In this document: in pieces, positions 22,481-34,599 of the stretch | Layout of the letters: every line of letters starts with the position of its first letter | Numbering within the stretch: position 1 is the first letter of the stretch | Assembly: GCA_033980235.1 (NCBI GenBank) | Contig: CM067065.1 | Coordinates: 6,279,328 to 6,343,327 of the forward strand | DNA length: 64,000 nucleotides | Origin: Diadema setosum | Taxonomy: Eukaryota > Echinodermata > Echinoidea > Diadematoida > Diadematidae | Reading direction: 5' to 3' | Position numbers and translations under genes: made by a program | Notes under the pieces: generated by a model | Databases searched by the model: none | Told to the model about the DNA's origin: nothing | The model's input: the letters and a program-made list of their open reading frames with translations, nothing else

Positions 22481-25260
22481 TGATAATAATGATAATGATA
22501 ATAATAAGTTATTTTGGCTTCCTTAGTTTTGGTAGACTCTCGAGAACTTTATTCATCTACCTCATACGTCAAGAACAGAATAAGGCACAAAGTCTTTTAA
22601 ATTTTATTAAATGTTGTTAAATTTTGCCCTCTAACCTTCATGGAGAAACAAAACAGGAAACCATAGTCCCTAATGGTAGAGAATTTCTGTCGAAATGTGG
22701 CAAGAAAGGAATGAATTAAGTAAATGGGTACGGAAGAAGGACCCTTCAACCCTTATATGTGACTGACGTCATAGTTCTACAGTCATTTCGGATTCGATGT
22801 CCTTCCGTGGGTTTGTGTACATGGAATGGATCTAACACCCAGAGAAACGCTTTTGTCGACAATGGGAATGACTTGACTGCATTATTGCCTTCCTTTGTCC
22901 CTTTCTAGAAATATTATGAAAATAAGTCCATCTTTGTATTGGAAAAAAATCCAGTGCACCACTCCTGTGAGAAGTTTGATTGGATGCTTTATTTATTTAT
23001 TTATCTATTTATGTTTTACTTCCAGGATAGCATCTTTTCATTGTTGCTTAGAATACTTCAACCTCAATTTCTGATGACACTCCACTAACCACCCCCCCCC
23101 CCAAAAAAAAGACAAGAAACAAGCAGAAATCACAGAAAGGACACACACACAAGAGGTAAAGAATAATGACTGAGCATCTAGCAGTCAGGCGCTTTCCTCC
23201 AACATCCTTTCTCATCTTTCTGAAGCAAGTCCTAAAATTTCCATAATGGACTTCTTTGAGGAGTTAAATTGAGGCTTTGATACTGTATGAGGAAAGTATC
23301 ACATGACTCAAAAAAACAATGAAGAAAGAGATCAAGGAAGAGGAGAGGAACATTGTCATACATTTTTACTGGTGTGAACATTTTGTAGTGTTGTAACTCG
23401 ATCAGCGTTATACGCTATGTGGGGTTGTAACTGTGGCCAACGAAGTATATTTATACTAGCTCTTATAATGTTCCTGGCTTTTAGTCGCCATGCGACAACC
23501 TTTGAAGGAATGTACAGCATCACAGTGCATTTAAGTGAAGAGGATGCTTCTTAACAGCTTTGTTTAGAGATGGTCAAATTGGCTGTAGGATACAAACTTT
23601 CTTTGAGTAGTTTTGTGCCTCATCTGTAGACACTCTGATCGAATTCCAAATATACTACAAACATGAATAACCACCCCTCTCTTTCGTTTCGCTTGTTTGA
23701 AAAATAAAAATAAAGTTATTAAGCAGGTCATTGAAAAGAAAGTCCTAAAAAGGTCTGACCTGTGTAAAGTTCTACGCATGTTTTCAAATGCCCTTACGTC
23801 CAATCTCTTTGCACAAATCTGTGATAACATTGTTAGACATTGATTTATTTTCTGCGGAGACAACGATTAATGATATCTCTTTTTCACGATGCATAAATTG
23901 TCACAGTCGTATTGATATGTCGGTTTTTCCGTTTTGTATAGCCACAAATATTAACACAGCATGATGATAGGTTGTGGGATTGAACATGTTAACCTAAAAT
24001 CAGCAAAACCATTACAGAAAAATGTTGATCATACAAATAAGAGATTCAATAATTAGCATATCTAGTGTTCATGCATCATGTGTAAAACTACACGTCACTG
24101 TACATGTCAGGCACAATATTAAGGAACACACGAGTGTGGATATTATTTCCGTATGCTTACCAAGTACGCCGTACTTCCTGGTTTAATTCTGCTGATTACG
24201 TCTCCGAAGTACAATCAAATGTAGACACGAGATCACGATCTGATGTCTAATCAGCATGTAGGAAGGTGCTAACACAAATTAGATTGAATATGGTCTTACT
24301 TAAAGACGAAAATGAAATAAACTCATGAAGAGTTTGTTATTTTAGAAATCGGGAAGAATTACACAGCGCTCACAAAATGGCCGAGCAGTTTTCAGAGGGA
24401 TGTCTGTATTCTTCGTGACCTTTTTCACTCTCACCATTGATATTTATAGAAGCGGGTTTTCCCCATGTCTCAAACACAGCTAGTGTCTAGACCTATCCGA
24501 CATCACAGCGTATAATGAACGTTCACCTTGCATAGTAAGCCAATCGTACGACATGATTTTGATTTTCTGTCTTTCATTGCACTGAGGGGATACTGTTAGC
24601 GTGTCACCATCTCATTTGAAATGAACTTGCATTCTGTTCTTTGACCGAAAATGGTACTGATCACTGAATCTCATGAGTAGTCCACCCTAAATGGAAGCTG
24701 CCTCCGCCTCGTAAATATTACATATTGGTCCACTTGGCAGGGTGATACCTCTTGTCAGGTGAAACAGAGATGGCAAAATACATGTAGGACCCTTTCAGCT
24801 CTTAGACTTTTGATGTGAACTAGTGCTGCCGTATAGCATTTATAAGCCCTACTTTGGTAAATTCACACAAGAGCATTTCTCATCACACATGAATGCATTT
24901 CACTGTGTGCAAAAGAATTTTAAAGGAGGGGAAGCTTATTCATGTGCGGACAACCATGCCTGACACATTCATATTCTTGTGCTGCAAGACATATGATTTT
25001 ATCTTATTTCTTTCGACTAACAATTCCATATCAGTTGTGACAATCTGGCAAGTATACTGCTTAGAATTAGGTTGAAACGATCTCCTCTAGCAACAAGGAT
25101 AGATTGGGATCTTTTTATCAATATGTTAATACATCTTTTTGTGTTATGTATATATTTCAATTAAACATTCGCACGTACCAATGGGAAGATAATTATATCA
25201 TATAAATATAAACATAATCATCTATATTGTATATTTATATTGTGCGAAAAACAATATGTT
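21990..25260. repeat. Segmental duplication, upstream block of TRIM unit 1
   Basis: Matches 60000-61960 and, in part, 34660-36520. Clear shared landmarks are GCTCACAAAATGGCCGAGCA (24370 and 61050, with a diverged form at 36375), the ATTCTTGAGCTG/GTGCTGCAAGACATATGAT region (24975 and 61670), and CGCACGTACCAATGGGAAG (25170 and 61870). Simple-sequence ATA/ATG runs lie near 22415-22505. No gene is supported. Confidence 0.75.
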
Positions 25261-26549
25261 ATGATAAAGGAAAGGGAAAGGGGAGGGGTTACAAGTTGAT
25301 CACACAAACATACATACACAACGACACACATGCACACAGTCATACACACACATAACAGCTTCACCATAAACGTTTGACATCATGCAAACAAGCCTCTCAA
25401 CAGTAGGAGTTACTATCAACATGTGAACAAGGAGTTTCCGTTATTGACATATCATACACTGCATCTACTAACAGCAACGCAGACAACACGCAAATACACA
25501 ATGTACTTGAACGAGTGAACGAGCAATGGATGTACTCAACCTGTAAGAAGTTCACTTTAATTTCATGCATGCACTCATATCCTTAACCCCCCCCCCCCAA
25601 AAAAAAAAGGCAATGAAATATATAAAAAGTCAATTAAAACACCACAAAGCTTGCAAAATACAGGCGTAGAATCCGAATCATGTATACAGTGGAGGTATAC
25701 ATACGCAACGATCTGTGCAAAGTTTGCAGTTATCTACATTGTTTTCTTGTTGTTTACCTCTGACAACTCAGTGATTACAACGGTAGAGTTGGTTTTACAG
25801 TCTTACAAAGCCGATCAGAATATACGATAAATAATGTGACTTTTATCAAACATATTTTTAATGTTTTGCTACCAAAAATCAAATTAGGGAATTCCGTTAT
25901 ACTTCAATTCTCTAAATATTGTTCATTATACAGTTTATCATGCGTTTCTTGGTATACCACATTTTAGAAATGCGTTGCACTTCACAACTCCTTCGTTTCA
26001 ACGAAGTGAAATCAGTGGATTGACATACGTCACTGTTTCACTCCAAATTTTCAAAAGAGAAATGAGCTTCACGTATTACCTCTGCTGGAAACACAATGTT
26101 TCACTAGACCACCGAGCTTCCGCTCGACAGCGAGTGCTATGCACTGCGTGTTTATTAAAATCATTGGAATGCTTTTGTTGAGGTGCTTGTATTGCAACGG
26201 ATTGACAAATTGTCCTACATTACACCGATCGGGCCATCAAAGGATAACCTTTTTGGAAATTTTGTGGTCCGACATCAATTTTCAGTTGGTCACTTCGTGC
26301 CATCGATAATGGTGAGATCTAGCTGATTCTCATCATGCAAAGTGTGTGTTGTACAATACGGTATTATAGGATACCAATAAAATGAATATGAATGAACAAA
26401 GTGAACGCTCTCTACCACCAACACTACGCATATTTCTCTAAATGACAGAATAATACTATATTGTGTGGCATAATAGTTTGATAACAATCACCGTCATCAC
26501 CAAAACATTTTGAAAGTTATACATTGAAAAATTGAAGCTATAGTAACAT

Positions 26550-26589
<40 letters not shown>
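26550..26589 (+). repeat. (CTTT)n microsatellite
   Basis: About ten CTTT units, seen directly. Confidence 0.95.
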
Positions 26590-27884
26590 ACTTACTTAGC
26601 TATGACCAGTATGGTTGACGTTAGTTGTACAGTCCTACAAAGCTCATCAGGTTATACGATGAATAATAGCGAAATTAATCAAAAATAATGTCTATAATAA
26701 CGACACCAAACATTAAGGTAACTTCACTATACTCCTAATAGTTTTATATACAACTTTCCCTCCTTCTATTTGATTTACCACATTTAGGAGATGCGGCAAT
26801 TCGAAACACCTCCGTTTCAACAAGTGACTTCAGGATTTCGAGATTCGACACTGTTCCACACCAAATTCAGAAAAGAGAAATGAGCTATTTACAGACATCA
26901 CAAATTATAGAATTCTATCAAATTAAAATGTGGATAAATCGGATAATGAAGAGAGAGAGAGAGAGAAGGGGCAAAGACTTCAAATAATGGTTTGTAACGA
27001 GGTGGATAATGATCAGATTTGTCAATGTTACAACTAGATGGGAATGATTACTTGAATATACGAAACACTGAAACTGCAATTATGCAAAACACACACAATA
27101 CACGTATTATAATGCAATTACACTGAATATATTACCATTTTGTCATTGATTTCTAATAGATTTACAAGTGTACAGAAATTCTCGTTTATCTCGATTGATG
27201 ACACGTTTTTTTTCACAAGGTCTCCACACTAACCTGTTTGTCTGGTGACCCGTTAGGGCCTCTAAAATCGTTAAATCTTTAAATCTGAAATTTTAGTGGC
27301 AAGAAAGAGGTATGTACTGGCCCAAAGTGAAAAACGAACATAACAATCCATTTTGAATCTTTGTTGCTCGATCTATGAGAGGAAAAGAATCGCAAATGAA
27401 GCTTTCATTATACTGATTGTGGCATTGGCGATGTATCGATTGATTCTGATGGAATTGTGTGTTTGAGCAAAAAAAAAAAAAAGAAAAAATACGCGACCTT
27501 GGTACCTCAGGCGTGCGAACATTATGGCACATAAAGAGTAAAAATTTTCTGTCCAATGGCACAGCAGCTGCTGCTATGTATAGACGAGGTTACGTGATAA
27601 AGTTCTCAAAATATATTGTTGATTTAATAAAGTTTTGCCAATATAAATACATATAAAAAAACACACACACAGAGTAGTCGAATATTCGAGAATAAAAAAG
27701 TGATTTAAGCATGTAATAATATCAATAACAAAAAGAAACATACAGATTGTAAATGCAGAACCAAAGAGTAGCATATAAACTCACCATAATAACAGCTGTA
27801 TAGGCCAACATGCTTATTTGATTTAAGATATATTGGGTAAATTTACGCTGAACCCTCAGCTGTTTTAGTTCTCGCGGAGAGACG

Positions 27885-27887
<3 letters not shown>

Positions 27888-27930
<43 letters not shown>

Positions 27931-27958
27931 CGAAAGAGAGAGTGAGAGAGAGAGAGAG
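27888..27958 (+). repeat. (GA)n microsatellite with interruptions
   Basis: GA dinucleotides with a few AAAG/GCGA interruptions. A shorter GA tract occupies the matching position of the downstream block near 54408-54422, and others lie near 14545 and 55510. Confidence 0.9.
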
Positions 27959-28650
27959 GAAGACTGCAAGTAGTTTTATGTAACGCTGTGGATAAATGAT
28001 CAGATTTGTCATTGTTGCAATGAGAGGGGATTGATTGTAGGTGTGTAATGCATCATTGGAATTTCGGCTACGCAAAAACAAGTAAAACACTAGAACTCGA
28101 ATGCACTTTAAATACATAAAAAATACCATTAATTTTTAATCGACTTACAGGTATACAGAAGTTCTCGTTTGTCTTGATTAATTACAATAATCCTTTTACA
28201 AAGTTTCGACACTAACCCGTTTCTCTGGTGACCCGTTAGGACCACTGACATCTAAATCTGAAATTCTGGTGGAGATATGTAGTGACCCAAGATAAAAACG
28301 ACCATAATAATTCCTTTGGTATCTTTGGTACCCGATCGGTCCATCAAAGGATAACTTTTTTTTAAATTTGTTGGACCTACATCAATATTCAGCTGGCCTC
28401 CTCGGGACACCGCTAATGTGGAGCCCTAGTTGGTCCTCATCATACGAACTGTGTTGTACAGGACTGTAATAATAGGATAAAATGTACATTAATGAATAAA
28501 GTAATCGCTCTGTACCACCAACACTACGCATCCTTTTTTGAATGACAGAATAATACTACATAAGGTGTGATAATAGTTTGATAACATCAACCATTATTTC
28601 AAAAAATGTACATCAACAAGTTTGAAGCTAGCTATAGTAGGAGCTACATG

Positions 28651-28681
<31 letters not shown>

Positions 28682-29299
28682 TTGAAAACTCAGTGGTTGC
28701 ATGGATGAAGTTAGTCGTATCACAGTCCGACTAAGCCGATCAGGTTTTACTATAAATGACATGAATCAAAAATATTTCTCATGCTTTGCTATGAATAACC
28801 ACACCAAGGCAATCGGGGTTACTTCGATTTACTATTTACTATTAAGTACATACACAGCTTCTCGCTCAACCTATTTGGTATATCACGATATATTCAGAGA
28901 TGCGGTACTTCAAAACTTCTCTGTTTGAACAAGTGACGTTACAGGGTTTGATACACGTCACTGTTTCACTCCAATGAGAAATTAGCTATTAGCCCTGCTG
29001 AAAAGAACATTGTGTTTCACTATAATAGAGTACCGAGCTTCCGCCCGACAGCAAGTGCTATGGAACGGGCACTGCGTGCTTATTAATCATATGTTTGCGT
29101 CGGGATGCCTGCATTGCAACCGACTGACAAAATTGTCCTGCATTGACCGATTTTGAATAAAGGATTTTACTTTTCCTACCAAAGTGTACGAAACTTGAAA
29201 TGTTGTTATCACGTGGTCAGCATAGAAAACTACAGGAATGAGTTGGCTAATATACCAACACAATAATCAATGCAAATTTGGGCAAATACTATGGTCCAT

Positions 29300-30050
29300 T
29301 ACTTATGGTACACACTTAAGGATTGCCGTTGGTATATAGCTCGCTTTGCGTATACTTGCATTAATTCTCACGCAGACGCACAGTAATTAGTGTACGTAAA
29401 CATCACCCATAAATTCAATGATATTTATAATGTATTCCGACAAAGTATTATAACCTCATCAGAGTTTAAATCTAATGACCTTTCACTCGTTAAATGTAAA
29501 ACACCTGTCTAGGTAATATAAACAGAGTGTTGATAATTCTACCATTGTATACAATTACAACAATGCATAGAATTAAGTGAGTGTGTGTGTGTGTATGTGT
29601 GTGTGTGTGTCTAAGCGTGTGTGAGTGTGAATATCTTTCATTTAACTGAGATTTTGATGTTCAAAATACTGTAAAGCTTTAACTACTAAGTCTGTACAAC
29701 TGTACATGTATACCTTTACATCTATTAATTCATGGTAACAATAAACATAAATCATACATCACAACTGAATTGGAAAATCATTGACGTTGACATGTTGCTG
29801 TAATAAGAAGTATTAAACTACACATAACAAAAGGAAGAAAAACAAATTGATGACTAGTTTCCAGATTTAATCTCCTTCTTGAGTATGCAAAACACAAAAT
29901 GGACACCATGACCCCTCAAAGCCGCCCATCCCCAAGATTCCTACGTTCTTAGATTACCTGAATTACCTACGATGACGCCCAGTAGTTGAACATTTTAGAG
30001 GGCCATGCAAAGGGTTCAATCCTGAGAATGAGGAGACCCTTATGATGATC
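29300..30050. other. Intergenic, no gene seen
   Basis: Holds a (GT)n tract near 29580-29612 and otherwise unique-looking AT-rich sequence. The right end may include the 3' untranslated region of the minus-strand LINE that follows. Confidence 0.5.
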
Positions 30051-30054
30051 CATG

Positions 30055-32345
30055 GGATGGTCATTTTATGCAATCTGGATTAAATTTGTTATGTTTCTGT
30101 TCCCAGGGAACATTAAGCCTAGACTTGAAGCTGTTCAACGTTGTTGCCCCGACATAAGCACAAAGGCTTCTAAAATTATTGACTACTCTCTGATTGAAAG
30201 ATTTAAACCTTTTACTAGTTCGACGCCTTCCTGTAAACAACTTAAACTTATGACCGCGTGTGACTTGATTATTGATGTCAAAGAGAACAGCTGGATCAAA
30301 GTCTTCCATTTCACGCAAAATATTGAACACTATAATCATATCTGAACGCTCACTTCGATACTCTAGGGATGGAATCCCCTATTCCTTGAGTTTCTCATGA
30401 TATCACAACGATTAACATCTGGTACCAACTTTACTGCTCTCCTCTGAACTGGAACTGATTCAAGCTTTTTCGCGTCACTGTTTGAATGTTCATTCCATAG
30501 AAAAGAGCAATATTCGTAGAATGGTCTAACAAGGACCCTATGCAGTAAGACAAACACTTCCCTATTATATAGTCAGACAGTTAAAGTCCTTTTGATAAGA
30601 TCAAGTACTTTATTCGCCATTGCAGCGACTTTGTGTACATGCAGAGTAGAGGTTAGGAGAAAAGTGCACCCCGAGATCCTTTTCCTCTTTGACTGTCTCA
30701 ATAACCTCAACATAACCATTATTGTCATTTGAATGCCGCTGATATTGACACCGCAGATTTCCACGGCCATGTTGCATAACATGACATTTTCCGTGATGAT
30801 TATCAAACTTTTGCCATATCCAGGACCAGACCTGAAGTTTGCGGATGGTATCCTGCAGTAACTGTGTGACACGGGAATCACTAATTGACCACCAGCATTT
30901 GACATCGTCTGCAAACAGTCTCATATTACAGTCGGCATCTTCAGAAATATAATTTACAAATATTAGGAACAATACCGGCCTATAATACTTCCCTGTGGAA
31001 CACCACTACGGGCTGTCCTCCATGAACAAGCCTCACCATCACGGACAATGGCCCTTTGTATCCTATCGCAGAGAAAACCCTCAATCCAGCTCAACACATT
31101 CCCATCGATGCTGAGGTGTTTTAGCTTGAGGAGAAGCCTCCTATGGCGTACACGATCGAAAACCTCTAGAAGTCCAGATAAAATACATCAAAACTGTCAC
31201 CATTGTCAAGGACTTTTGACCACTCAGTGTTCCATGCAATCGAAGAGTTAAAGAGAACAGCGTTTGGAACGAAAATCATACTGAACACTACTAAAGACAT
31301 CATTATTGTCAAGATGCTTCATAATATGAACACAAACAATGGATTACATAATCTTACAAACGCATGATGTAAGACTGACTGGTCTTCAATTAGCAGCATC
31401 AGATGTACGCCCCTTCTTATGGATAGGTATGATATTAGCATTCTTCCAGTCAGATGGCTCTATACCATTTTTTAGCGGCCGCGAAAAAAATAATCTGCAG
31501 AGGAATTGCGATTTCCCTCCTAACTTCTGTCAGGACTTTAGGATGAAGACCGTCAGGGCCTTGAGCTTTACCCTCTTTGAGATTGCCAAGTTTGTCTGCA
31601 ATATCTTTAGTAGTAATGTCGAAGTCAGACAAAAAATTCAGTGATCAGTAAAACGTTCTTCCTAAAGAGAACATATTTGTCAAATTATTCATGCAAAATT
31701 TCTTTAAAAGTGCCCCAATTAGCACTGACATCACATGAGAAGAGCATATCCTGCCTCTTTACCTCTTCAATATCTTTGTAAATTGCTGCGTAGTAAGGTT
31801 TTCTCCATATAAATACTGATTGACGTGATAATATTACCTTCATTATGAACAGATGTCCGAACGCAGACATGACTGACCGACACAGCATGGTCACTCCGAC
31901 CTATGGGGGACAATCATGCACTTGACAGTCATTACTGGTTAAGATTAAGTAAGTTAACTTGGATACTTGTGATCCTCGTGCCCTAGTGAAAGAAGTAACA
32001 TGTTGTAAAATAAGCAATCTTCTAAACATTCCAGAAAATTGGATTTATCCACATTAGGATTACTTAGAAATCCAGTGCAATCAATCCAAGCGATGTCACT
32101 CCAATCAAAATCACCTGCAAAAACAACTTGATTGCATGAACTGCATGACTCACGAATAGGCTAAAAGAGTGCAGAGTTATTCTAAGATAAAGAATTAGGG
32201 CTTCTGGAGACGCAGCCAATCAGGGTAACAACATTCGGGGAAGAATGTACATTAAGCCACAGAGATTCACAACAGTCTTGAAGAATGCCTGGAAGGCGAC
32301 CAACAATACTCGTGCACCACCAACCGTGCACCACCAACACCATCT
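30055..32345 (-). pseudogene. Degraded LINE retrotransposon, CR1/Jockey-like (endonuclease and reverse transcriptase remnants)
   Basis: On the minus strand, fragments of a non-LTR pol protein lie in order. An AP-endonuclease motif of the GDFxW type sits at about 32100-32115. An RT-upstream motif GPDGLHPKVL is at about 31540-31565. The RT catalytic motif FADDVK is at about 30900-30918, followed by a KEEKDLGV-type stretch near 30680. The C-terminal NSFKSRL motif is at about 30110. The pieces fall in different frames with stops between them, so no active protein can be made. The motif series is typical of CR1/Jockey-type LINEs; clade assignment is tentative. It lies inside TRIM unit 2 and helps explain why that unit is less regular. 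Confidence 0.8.
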
Positions 32346-32716
32346 CCCACGGTCTCTTGTTTAGGATTTCATCTGAACAGCCCCACCCCTCTTCAAAAAA
32401 AAAAGACAGGATAATGTTGCATCCTTAACAGCACTAAACATTGAAATACAAATGATGTAATTGACCTTGCTTTACTATACTTTCTTTTCTTTTCACCAAT
32501 AGATATACTTTAATTTGTCGCCATTATTACTTGAAGGTCCTTAGAGTGTATGAATATTCTAGTGAGTAGGCATGACACATGAATGCAGCCCATTATTACA
32601 TTAATTCATTCAAAGTGTATTCAATTCACTTAGAATTGACACAAAATATTCTTCTTCTTCTTCTTCTTCTTTTGAATATGGTATTGTAGTACAAATGTCT
32701 TCCATGTCAGTCCACG
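32345..32716. other. 3' flank of TRIM copy 2
   Basis: AT-rich, with a short (CTT)n run near 32650-32670. It resembles the 3' flanks of the other two TRIM copies (for example CAGCCCATT near 32587, 18195 and 57945). No separate gene is seen. Confidence 0.6.
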
Positions 32717-34558
32717 TTAAATCTCACCAAATATGTAAAGTCTACCTGGAGTGCAGAAAGCTATCTCACCACTCACAAACTCTTGTAGATAGTACCAACA
32801 CCAGATTCCTTTTTGTATTCTAAAATCAGTGATGAGATTGTGTACATGCTCCAAATCACCAGTGTATCGGTCAATACTAACGAGACCCTCCTCGTGCTTC
32901 ACCCAAGCTACAATGACCGAATCATCTCGACAAACAGCTGGGAAGGGAGAAATACCCTCTTTCTTCAAGACATTCTTCTTCTTCTCCTTACCATCAAGGC
33001 ATACGACAGCTGAGTCTTTTAGGATCAGTTTTCCAGTGTTGTGAAAGGAGAATATTTGCCAAGGTGTATATCCATCACACATCATACTCCTGACAGCCTT
33101 GCCACCCTGTGTTGTAAATACCTGGATCTTTTTCGGTTTCCTATAAGCCACATAGATATTATCATCTCTATCCACAGTGAGACTTCCATACTCTCCCTCA
33201 GCGCAACTCATATCTTCAAACGTGACGTTGAGCTTCTCCCATTCGGGAGTGTATACTGTCATCTTTTCATTTGTATCGCGTACTACACTTCGGCCATCAG
33301 ACAGGAATTTAGTTTGACGGATTCTGACATCCTTCAGTACCGTCTCATGTAACTCACCATCAGGACGGTAGAGATGAATCCCACCTTTCCATGAACACAC
33401 TGCCATCTTACCGTCTGGTGCATAAGTCATGCAGTCCATGTAACTTCCGCTTGGAAGCTCTACGTCTGCTTTGACATCCCACGTGTAACCGTGCAACTCT
33501 CCAAGACAAAGTTCATTAATCTTCTCGTATCGACGGAATGAAATCTTCTGAACTCGTTTTGCCAGACCTCTCGATGATCGGTCGCCAGGATCATCTCGTC
33601 CCAATAAGCATTTCAAGTTCTCGCACAGCGTGTCGTGTGTAAATAAGGCGTCTCTCTCCAGCGGTACCTTCATGCCATTAGTTACCAGCTCTTCCATCGC
33701 GTTCATGTGACTGATTCTTTGCCGACTCTCTTTCTCCATGACTTGTAATTTCTTCTCGAATTTTTGAGACCAATGTTTCACTTGACTTTTCAGGGCTTCT
33801 CTTCTGTCTGACAATAGCTGCATGTATTCCTCATACGTCTTGTCGATGTCATCATTGAGCTTTCTAAACATACTTGTTATTTCATTGCGTTGTGTCTCTA
33901 TGAACTCGATATGATTTTCAACGGTCGCTTTCTTTGATTTTACTCCTTTTTTCAACTCACTGATATTTTTGATCATTTTCTCCTCGTGGATAGCTGCCTC
34001 TTCGATCTGATGCCCAGCTTGTGAGTGTCTTAACATCCCGCACTTACAGCAAGTGTACTCCCGACATGCGGTACAAAAACACTCTTCATCCTCGCTAGGA
34101 TGTTTCTTGCATTTCCGTCGCCTCTTAAACAGAACTTTTCCCGAGAACACCTCGCTCACGGGCACCACTTCGTGGGTGGAGAACAGTTTCCAGATAGAGT
34201 GGCCGACTTCACACGATTTACACATATATTTCCCACAGACCTGACAGTAGGACACAGCTGGTGACTTGTCTTCCATCTCACAAACTGTGCATGTTGGATT
34301 CTTGGTTTTCACTTCGTCCACGAGAGAACTCAGGGGTATGTTTGTTTGTAACTTATCCACATCTCCACTGGGCAGGGGCGTTCCTTTCCTGCATATAGGG
34401 CAATTTATAGTGTCCTTGTCGGACTGAGTTTGAGATGTCCGATGAAGACATTTTTTGCAGAACGTGTGAGAACATGCTAGTGATTTAGGTTGATTGAAAA
34501 GAGTCAGACAGATAGGGCATTCCAGATTCTGGCTGATGATCTGGTGAAACGTTGCCAT
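32717..34558 (-). CDS. TRIM-family protein with RING, two B-boxes, coiled coil and C-terminal propeller (copy 2, intact)
   Basis: Predicted ubiquitin E3 ligase of the tripartite-motif family, 613 residues in one coding exon. The start is set at 34556-34558 (MATFHQ): it has a GACCATGG context and sits 13 bases inside a splice acceptor (TTTCTTTTGCTATTAG, exon from about 34571). The upstream in-frame ATG would lie in the intron. Domains: C3HC4 RING at residues 14-56, B-box 1 at about 90-120, B-box 2 at about 150-183, charged coiled coil at about 185-290, and a C-terminal region from about 350 with PDGK/LSDGRS/DRDDNIYV-type repeats suggesting an NHL- or WD-like beta-propeller. It has no membrane segment or signal peptide and is probably cytosolic. 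The substrate is unknown. RING ligands are all present, so catalysis is expected. The best vertebrate comparison would be TRIM2/3/56-like proteins, but orthology is not claimed. Confidence 0.9.
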   Translation of the reverse strand: MATFHQIISQNLECPICLTLFNQPKSLACSHTFCKKCLHRTSQTQSDKDTINCPICRKGTPLPSGDVDKLQTNIPLSSLVDEVKTKNPTCTVCEMEDKSPAVSYCQVCGKYMCKSCEVGHSIWKLFSTHEVVPVSEVFSGKVLFKRRRKCKKHPSEDEECFCTACREYTCCKCGMLRHSQAGHQIEEAAIHEEKMIKNISELKKGVKSKKATVENHIEFIETQRNEITSMFRKLNDDIDKTYEEYMQLLSDRREALKSQVKHWSQKFEKKLQVMEKESRQRISHMNAMEELVTNGMKVPLERDALFTHDTLCENLKCLLGRDDPGDRSSRGLAKRVQKISFRRYEKINELCLGELHGYTWDVKADVELPSGSYMDCMTYAPDGKMAVCSWKGGIHLYRPDGELHETVLKDVRIRQTKFLSDGRSVVRDTNEKMTVYTPEWEKLNVTFEDMSCAEGEYGSLTVDRDDNIYVAYRKPKKIQVFTTQGGKAVRSMMCDGYTPWQIFSFHNTGKLILKDSAVVCLDGKEKKKNVLKKEGISPFPAVCRDDSVIVAWVKHEEGLVSIDRYTGDLEHVHNLITDFRIQKGIWCWYYLQEFVSGEIAFCTPGRLYIFGEI

Positions 34559-34599
34559 GGTCTCTATTTCTCTAATAGCAAAAGAAACAGAAAGTGGTA

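Larger units (their letters stand above)
25260..29300. repeat. Rearranged copies of the downstream block (unit 2)
   Basis: The microsatellite-led start of the downstream block recurs at 25280-25560. After it the sub-blocks appear more than once and out of order: a TCCTTCGTTTCAACGAAGTG-type segment occurs near 25985, 26805 and 28905, and the CAGTGGCACAACAG-type segment near 27550. This means internal tandem duplication and shuffling inside unit 2. TTTC and GA microsatellites are embedded. No gene is supported. Confidence 0.65.
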
